Shown piece after piece: positions 6,883-11,481 of a DNA stretch of 11,481 nucleotides. Position numbers and translations under genes: made by a program. The number at the start of each line of letters is the position of its first letter. Within the stretch, counting starts at the first letter, position 1. The stretch is from contig CAYLKC010000061.1 of the NCBI GenBank assembly GCA_964384095.1, positions 1 to 11,481 on the forward strand, given 5' to 3'. Under the pieces are notes generated by a model. It did no database searches, was not told where the DNA came from, and saw nothing but the letters and a program-made list of their open reading frames with translations. The DNA is from JAITWN01 sp964384095 (GTDB lineage Bacteria > Pseudomonadota > Gammaproteobacteria > SZUA-140).

Positions 6883-6988
6883 TTCTACCGCTCCGGCTCA
6901 GACGCGCACAAGAGCGCCGCACCCGCAGCCGGAAAGAACAAGAAAGGCGATGCGCTCTTGTGCGTCGCCTGGAGCCGATGGTTAGGGC
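6883..6988 (-). repeat. attC site 1 (after the 84-aa cassette gene; degenerate 3' core)
   Basis: On the - strand it runs from GCCCTAAC (6988-6981) to GGTAGAA (6889-6883), the latter a poor match to GTTRRRY. GCACAAGAGCGC (6906-6917) and GCGCTCTTGTGC (6952-6963) are perfect 12-bp arms. The outer arms GGCTC/GAGCC differ by one extra C, the expected extrahelical base. The arms are almost identical to those of site 2 while the loop differs. Confidence 0.82.
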
Positions 6989-6997
6989 GCACCTGCC

Positions 6998-7252
6998 TTA
7001 GTCGAACTTCTGGTGACTTTGAATGAGAGAGCATGACGGATCGTTCTCTCTATCATTCACATTGGCCAAGTGGTAGGACTTTTTTACTGCCTTTCCAATT
7101 TGCTGATTGAGTGTATCCAGCCCGTGCTCTTCCACGGCTCTCAAATAGGACTGCATCAGATCGCGGTCATTCTGAATAATAAGGAAGACTTCATTTGTGA
7201 TTCTTTTATTAAGCCTGGCAATAGCCTCGGCTGCGATTTGCTCTGGGTTCAC
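6998..7252 (-). CDS. Integron-cassette hypothetical protein, 84 aa
   Basis: I do not recognise a named domain. The protein is short and largely helical in character: NPEQIAAEAIARLNKRITNE, then VFLIIQNDRDLMQSYLRAVEEHG, LDTLNQQIGKAVKKSY and a closing SLIQSHQKFD. It has no signal peptide or membrane segment. The start is a GTG at 7252 preceded 4 bases away by the excellent Shine-Dalgarno GGAGGAGGG. A frame five codons longer would begin at a TTG whose first codons are the Shine-Dalgarno itself, so it is rejected. The stop TAA at 6998-7000 is 9 bp from attC site 1, the normal cassette layout. There is no convincing promoter in the short leader (7253-7296), so expression may depend on upstream cassettes. 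Similar sequences with the closing SLIQSHQ motif are familiar to me from cassette proteins, but I cannot confirm that here. Confidence 0.75.
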   Translation of the reverse strand: MNPEQIAAEAIARLNKRITNEVFLIIQNDRDLMQSYLRAVEEHGLDTLNQQIGKAVKKSYHLANVNDRENDPSCSLIQSHQKFD

Positions 7253-7296
7253 GGTTCCCTCCTCCAATCAATGAAACATCGAACATTTGACGAAAA

Positions 7297-7404
7297 GCCC
7301 TAACGCTCCGGCTCAGACGCGCACATGAGCGCATCGCCTTCCTTCTTTTTTCAGTCGGTCGGCGCGGCGCTCTTGTGCGTTGCCTGGAGCCGATGGTTAT
7401 GCGC
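7297..7404 (-). repeat. attC site 2 (after the 109-aa cassette gene)
   Basis: On the - strand it runs from GCATAAC (7402-7396) to GTTAGGGC (7304-7297). The inner arms GCACATGAGCGC (7321-7332) and GCGCTCTTGTGC (7367-7378) pair at 11 of 12 bases. The outer arms are GGCTC/GAGCC with the extra C on the 5' side. The stop TAA of the preceding gene lies inside the 5' core, as is common in cassettes. Confidence 0.87.
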
Positions 7405-7726
7405 GCTCTTTCTTCTTGTATCTTGCTGCACTTGTAAACAACTCACCGACGCGAGTTCTCACACCTGTTTGGTCCAATTGGTAGCCCCGGCTTTCCATGA
7501 TCTGGCGGACCATGCGACCTGTCATTTGCTTCCAACGATCCAGCCTAATTTCTTCTCCGAACTTCGCTAGAAGCTGCGGCTGAAGTCCTTCGAGGGCGGG
7601 CCTCTGAAGAAAAGTGGTCGTATCAAGGCAGGCAAGTGCCTCTTCTGTATTGAGAAACTTCCAGAGGGCCTTCCCCGTGGAAGTTTCAGCCAGATCGGAA
7701 AAAGAACCTGCATCGAATTCAAACAT
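7397..7726 (-). CDS. Integron-cassette hypothetical protein, 109 aa, with own promoter
   Basis: I do not recognise a named family. The protein is soluble: an acidic start (MFEFDAGSFSDLAE), a middle with ALWKFLNTEEALACLD, and a basic C-terminal half. That half includes DRWKQMTGRMVRQIMESRGY, then QLDQTGVRTRVGELFTSAARYKKKERA. The arrangement WKQMTGRMVRQIMESRGY-(x)-VR could be a small nucleic-acid-binding fold, but this is a guess. The ATG at 7726 has a strong AGGAG 7 bases upstream (7734-7738). The TAA stop falls inside the 5' core of attC site 2. Unlike most cassette genes it has a near-consensus promoter overlapped by a perfect palindrome, which suggests a self-regulated gene, perhaps a solitary repressor or an addiction component. 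Confidence 0.8.
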   Translation of the reverse strand: MFEFDAGSFSDLAETSTGKALWKFLNTEEALACLDTTTFLQRPALEGLQPQLLAKFGEEIRLDRWKQMTGRMVRQIMESRGYQLDQTGVRTRVGELFTSAARYKKKERA

Positions 7727-7758
7727 GGGCCATCTCCTTTTGGGTTGGGGATGGCATA

Positions 7759-7786
7759 ATCATACATGTCTCATATGACATGTCAA
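7759..7786 (-). promoter_or_regulatory. Near-consensus sigma70 promoter with embedded palindromic operator
   Basis: On the - strand TTGACA (7786-7781), a 16-base spacer and TATGAT (7764-7759) form a strong promoter about 33 bp before the ATG of the 109-aa cassette gene. ACATGTC (7764-7770) and GACATGT (7777-7783) are perfect 7-base inverted repeats, 6 bases apart, filling the space between the two boxes. A bound protein would block RNA polymerase. The regulator is unknown; the adjacent gene product is the natural candidate. Confidence 0.75.
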
Positions 7787-7833
7787 TACAGACATCTCTT
7801 TACGGCTATGCGGGGTCAGGGGCGCCCAAGAGC

Positions 7834-7930
7834 GCATAACGCTTGTGCTCAGACGCGTTTGACGGCGACCGACCGGAGCGGCAGCGAAGGGAGAGAGCGG
7901 TCAAACGACGGCTGGAGCACCTTGTTCGGC
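7834..7930 (-). repeat. attC site 3 (after the ParE-type toxin gene)
   Basis: On the - strand it runs from GCCGAAC (7930-7924) to GTTATGC (7840-7834). The inner arms CGTTTGAC (7856-7863) and GTCAAACG (7900-7907) pair perfectly. The outer arms are GTGCTC and GAGCAC with an extra C on the 5' side. The 3' end AAGCGTTATGC resembles classic attC ends, as does the 5' end AACAAGGTGCTCCAGCC. Confidence 0.85.
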
Positions 7931-7938
7931 TTTCCTTA

Positions 7939-8229
7939 CTATTGCTCATCTCGCAATACATTCATCGCGCCGTGAATTACTGTAAGAACATCAATCTGAT
8001 CTGCCTTGATATGGTAGATGATCCTGAATGGGCCGGAGAATACTTCCCTTATCTGATCCAGGTCGTATTCTGGTACTCGACGCCCTGACATAGGAAACGC
8101 GCCGACCTGCTGGGACTTTCTTGTAATTTGGTCAACTATCCGTAGGGCATAGGTTTCCGAGTCCTGCGCTATATACGCATATATCGCATCCAGATGCGCC
8201 TCGGCCGTTTCGGTCCAATGCACTTTCAT
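7939..8229 (-). CDS. parE: ParE/RelE-family toxin
   Basis: Predicted toxin of a type II pair, 96 residues, the usual length. It opens with MKVHWTETAEAHLDAIYAYIAQDSETYALRIVDQI, the typical ParE N-terminal helices. GAFPMSGRRVPEYDLDQIREVF, then GPFRIIYHI and the closing DVLTVIHGAMNVL, form the family's C-terminal sheet. ParE proteins usually target DNA gyrase while RelE relatives cleave mRNA; sequence alone does not settle which applies. The ATG at 8229 overlaps the antitoxin stop (ATGA). The stop TAG is 8 bp from attC site 3, so the pair forms one integron cassette. All core parts are present, so it is probably functional. Confidence 0.87.
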   Translation of the reverse strand: MKVHWTETAEAHLDAIYAYIAQDSETYALRIVDQITRKSQQVGAFPMSGRRVPEYDLDQIREVFSGPFRIIYHIKADQIDVLTVIHGAMNVLRDEQ

Positions 8230-8414
8230 TCAGGCAATCCGTATTTTTTTCTTACCTCTGCCACATCCTTTGTTCTTCCGGCATTGCTGTCGCTCAGCCC
8301 CTTTTCGATGGCCTCGCGCACGTATATTTCACGCATCAGATCATCCCATGTCGCATCGGCTGGCAGTTGATCCACCAGCTTATGGGCTTCATCTTTACTG
8401 ATCTTCGTGGACAT
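8226..8414 (-). CDS. Small antitoxin of the ParE-type pair
   Basis: 62 residues. The pattern KLVDQLPADATWDDLMREIYV, then REAIEKGLSDSNAGRTKDVAEVRKKYGL, belongs to a widespread group of short antitoxins next to ParE genes. The C-terminal tail wraps the toxin in such families. The ATG at 8414 has AGGAGG 9 bases upstream. The stop overlaps the toxin start by four bases, giving the antitoxin-first order and coupled translation. The leader back to the cassette boundary (8415-8464) shows no strong promoter. No separate DNA-binding domain is obvious. Confidence 0.82.
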   Translation of the reverse strand: MSTKISKDEAHKLVDQLPADATWDDLMREIYVREAIEKGLSDSNAGRTKDVAEVRKKYGLPE

Positions 8415-8458
8415 CTTTATTGTCCTCCTTCATGCGAATGATCCTCGCCATGCTTCCG

Positions 8459-8688
8459 GCCGAACAGTGTATTAGGCTGACGCGGAAATATTGGTGATAG
8501 ACGGATTCCATATATCACCACCTCCAATCACCGCTCTGCCCCTGATTTTTGGAAGATACGCCACACTCCCGGCGAAGAAAAGTCCTTGCCTGGCAGATGG
8601 TAAGCAATCATCCCCGCGCTCGCCCCCCCGGTGATGATCAATCATGCTTCCGCCGATGCTAGCCCGCGTCCGCATAGCATTGTTCGCA
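8459..8688 (-). repeat. Candidate long attC site 4, upstream edge of the cassette cluster
   Basis: On the - strand it would run from TGCGAAC (8688-8682) to GTTCGGC (8465-8459). The 3' core is well supported, because it is the boundary that matches the 5' core of attC site 3. GACGCGG (8479-8485) pairs exactly with CCGCGTC (8664-8670), and the outer arms CGAACA-TG-TAT are also alike. The middle is about 180 bp, much longer than the usual 20-100 bp, and contains the hairpin TGGTGATA/TATCACCA (8492-8499, 8513-8520). If the far arm is chance, only the 3' half-site is real. The frame at 8472-8699 on the - strand lies inside it and resembles nothing known. Confidence 0.5.
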
Positions 8689-8706
8689 TGGTCAGACAAA
8701 GGTCTA

Positions 8707-8722
8707 GCTAATTGGTATTAGC
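8707..8722. repeat. Perfect hairpin GCTAAT-TGGT-ATTAGC
   Basis: A 6-bp stem with a 4-base loop, between the cassette cluster and dctM. No gene lies in 8689-8780; this and the next hairpin are all I can see there. Confidence 0.35.
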
Positions 8723-8745
8723 CGCGCCGGTGTTGTATCTGTAGG

Positions 8746-8774
8746 GGTCAGAGCAGGCTTCGCCACCTCTGACC
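8746..8774 (-). terminator. REP-like hairpin downstream of dctM
   Basis: GGTCAGAG (8746-8753) and CTCTGACC (8767-8774) form a perfect 8-bp stem. Inside is a second small stem GGC-TTC-GCC, set off by a CA/AC mismatch pair. It begins 6 bp after the dctM stop on the - strand. The GGTCAGAG arm with a bulged inner stem recalls REP elements seen in many gammaproteobacteria. With no T-run it is more likely an mRNA-stabilising or REP-type structure than a classic terminator. Confidence 0.5.
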
Positions 8775-8780
8775 TCGTGC

Positions 8781-10114
<1,334 letters not shown>

Positions 10115-10118
<4 letters not shown>

Positions 10119-10681
10119 AACCTGACCTCTCTGTCGTCGGGCCGGCCCTTGCCGTGCGGCCAGCCGAACAGGGTCTGCGCGCTGCGGATCATCAGTGCGA
10201 TACCCTGCAGCAGCAACAGCGCGAAACCGAGCGGGATCGCGGCCTTGAGCAGGAAGCGGTGCGGCAGACCGCCCGGATCCGACGAGCCCTCGCCGAAGCG
10301 ATACGCACTCTCGACGAACGGGATGCTGCCGGTGATGATCAGCACGCAGAACGGGATCAGCAGAAACGCGCTGCCGAGCAGGTCGACAAGCGCGCGCGCG
10401 CGTTCGGACAGGTAACGGCTGCGATAGAACAGGTCGACGCGGACATGGCCGTCATGCTTCAGCGTATACGCGGCGCCGAGCAGGAAGATCAGCGCGAACA
10501 GATGCCGTTGCAGCTCCTGCAACATGATCGAGCCGCTCTGGAACAGGTAGCGCATGCCGACGTCGTAGACGATGATCAGCGTCATCGCCAGCACCAGCCA
10601 CGCGATCAGGCGACCGCTCCATTCGCTGAACGTCTCGATCGCGCCGGCAATGCCGTTCAGGAGTTTGTGGACGGGATTCAT
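10115..10681 (-). CDS. dctQ: TRAP transporter small permease subunit
   Basis: 188 residues with four hydrophobic segments: about 24-43 (LIAWLVLAMTLIIVYDVGMR), 58-75 (around LFALIFLLGAAYTL), 97-122 (VDLLGSAFLLIPFCVLIITG) and 148-168 (AAIPLGFALLLLQGIALMI). The motif MRYLFQSGSIMLQELQRHLF follows the usual R-Y-x-F-x-x-x-x-x-x-W/L-x-E pattern of DctQ. It pairs with DctM in the inner membrane. The ATG at 10681 shares one base with the mnmG stop (TGATG), and the stop overlaps the dctM start, so translation is likely coupled along the three genes. No independent promoter can be seen. Confidence 0.88.
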
Positions 10682-11481
10682 CAGGCCGTCCGGCGCGACT
10701 CCCCGGCGTTGCGCTTCTTCAGGTGCAGCAGCACCAGCGAGATCGCCGCCGGCGTCATGCCGGGGATGCGCGCGGCCTGGCCGAGGGTCTCGGGGCGGAC
10801 CGCCGCGAGCTTCTGCCGCACCTCGTTCGACAAACCGTGCACCTGCTGATAGTCGATGTCCGCCGGCAGTCGCGTCTCTTCGTGGCGGCGGTGGCGCGCG
10901 ATCTCGTCGTGCTGGCGCTCGATGTAGCCGGCATAGCGCGCCTGGATCGTGATCTGTTCGGCGACCTCGGCGTCGTCGACGGCGGGGCCGGCGTCGGGCA
11001 GGGCCATCAGCGCGTCGTAGCCGATGTCCGGTCGGCGCAGCAGGTCCATCAATGTGCCTTCGCGCGAGAGCGGCGCGCCGGTCAGCGCCGCGACCGCATC
11101 GGCGAGCGGGGACTCCGGCCGGTAGCGCGTCGCGCCGAGTCGCGCCTGCTCGCGCTCGAGCCGTTCGCGCTTCTGTTCGAAGCGGCGCCAGCGCGTGTCG
11201 TCGACGATGCCGAGCTCGCGGCCCTTCGCGGTCAGCCGCAGGTCGGCATTGTCCTCGCGCAGCAGCAAGCGGTATTCGGCGCGACTGGTGAACATCCGGT
11301 ACGGCTCCTGGGTGCCACGGGTGACGAGGTCGTCGATCAGCACTCCTATATATGCCTCGTCACGGCGCGGGCACCAGCCCTCACGGTCCTGCACGCGCCG
11401 CGCGGCATTGAGGCCGGCGATCAAACCCTGCGCGGCGGCCTCTTCGTAACCGGTGGTGCCGTTGATCTGGCCGGCGAAGAA
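10681..11481 (-). CDS. mnmG: tRNA uridine-5-carboxymethylaminomethyl modification enzyme, C-terminal part (5' end outside window)
   Basis: The frame is open to the right edge and encodes the last 266 residues of MnmG (GidA), which with MnmE modifies the wobble U34 of several tRNAs using FAD. The left-to-right protein order starts with FFAGQINGTTGYEEAAAQGL, the family signature, followed by YIGVLIDDLVTRGTQEPYRMFTSRAEYRLLLREDNAD. The tail contains the MnmE- and tRNA-binding helical domain, with YAGYIERQ and LSNEVRQKLAAVRPETLGQAARIPGMTPAAISLVLLHLKK. Both stretches are standard. Often mnmG is followed by rsmG and parAB; here dctQ begins on the last base of its stop codon instead. Confidence 0.95.
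   Translation of the reverse strand, partial: FFAGQINGTTGYEEAAAQGLIAGLNAARRVQDREGWCPRRDEAYIGVLIDDLVTRGTQEPYRMFTSRAEYRLLLREDNADLRLTAKGRELGIVDDTRWRRFEQKRERLEREQARLGATRYRPESPLADAVAALTGAPLSREGTLMDLLRRPDIGYDALMALPDAGPAVDDAEVAEQITIQARYAGYIERQHDEIARHRRHEETRLPADIDYQQVHGLSNEVRQKLAAVRPETLGQAARIPGMTPAAISLVLLHLKKRNAGESRRTA

Larger units (their letters stand above)
6883..8688 (-). mobile_element. Cluster of attC sites lacking an integrase (CALIN), four sites, three cassettes
   Basis: Four attC-type sites separate small genes all read on the - strand. Reading that way the order is: long attC, ParE-type toxin-antitoxin cassette (7840-8464, 625 bp), attC, 109-aa cassette (7304-7839, 536 bp), attC, 84-aa cassette (6889-7303, 415 bp) with a degenerate final core. 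Each intact cassette begins with bases complementary to the 5' core of its own attC: TTCGGC with GCCGAA, TTATGC with GCATAA, TTAGGGC with GCCCTAA. Orientation rests on stop codons lying 0-10 bp from the following attC, and on an extra C in the 5' arm (GCTCCAG against GCTCAG). No intI or attI is visible in the window. Base composition is more AT-rich than the flanks. Confidence 0.82.

Noticed and set aside
6872..6922. Longer N-terminus of the SRPBCC protein
   Set aside because: The extra 17 residues are encoded by attC sequence and precede the natural family start at 6871.
7325..7570. 81-residue + strand frame across attC site 2
   Set aside because: It crosses the attC and the 3' half of the 109-aa gene, which has a promoter, Shine-Dalgarno and cassette position in its favour.
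6883..7930. Cassettes read on the + strand
   Set aside because: The attC sites are near-palindromic, so this was considered. All genes lie on the - strand with stops 0-10 bp from the next site, and the extra unpaired C sits on the arm that is 5' only when read on the - strand.
8472..8699. 75-residue open frame on the - strand
   Set aside because: It lies inside the candidate long attC, has no Shine-Dalgarno I can see, and its product resembles no known family.

Overview
The window comes from a high-GC proteobacterial chromosome, most likely a gammaproteobacterium. The main clue is a class I (enterobacterial-type) adenylate cyclase next to argH; genus cannot be told from the sequence alone. 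The two flanks are GC-rich housekeeping sequence. The central stretch, about 4.5-8.7 kb, is more AT-rich, has short genes and looks like accessory DNA.

Left flank, + strand: the 3' end of argH (argininosuccinate lyase), a full-length class I adenylate cyclase (cyaA) with a CRP-like site upstream, and dctP, a Tat-exported TRAP-transporter binding protein of the TakP/keto-acid-like kind. Right flank, - strand: the 3' part of mnmG (tRNA U34 modification), then dctQ and dctM, the two membrane subunits of a TRAP transporter. These three overlap by 1-4 bases at each junction and look translationally coupled. The TRAP system is therefore split: dctP converges on dctQM, with the whole accessory region between them.

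Accessory region. From 8688 down to 6883 there is a cluster of four integron-type attC sites with no integrase gene in the window (a CALIN). The best reading is that the cassettes point to the - strand, because genes end 0-10 bp from the attC that follows them and the extra unpaired base lies on the 5' arm of the site. The cassettes carry (i) a ParE-type toxin-antitoxin pair, (ii) a 109-residue unrecognised protein with its own near-consensus promoter containing a perfect palindrome, and (iii) an 84-residue unrecognised protein. An SRPBCC/AHSA1-like gene follows the last, degenerate attC and has no attC of its own. For each intact cassette, the core bases at its start are complementary to the 5' core of its own attC.

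Left of the attC cluster are three more toxin-antitoxin remnants or systems. One is an intact HigB2/HigA2-type pair directly abutting dctP. One is an orphan HigA-type antidote with its own putative promoter and no toxin. One is a RelE-type toxin cut to 55 residues by an apparent in-frame internal deletion, still overlapping an intact HTH antitoxin gene by ATGA. The region thus holds four addiction loci, two intact and two disarmed. I infer it grew by capture of small modules between convergent genes and that some of them are decaying.
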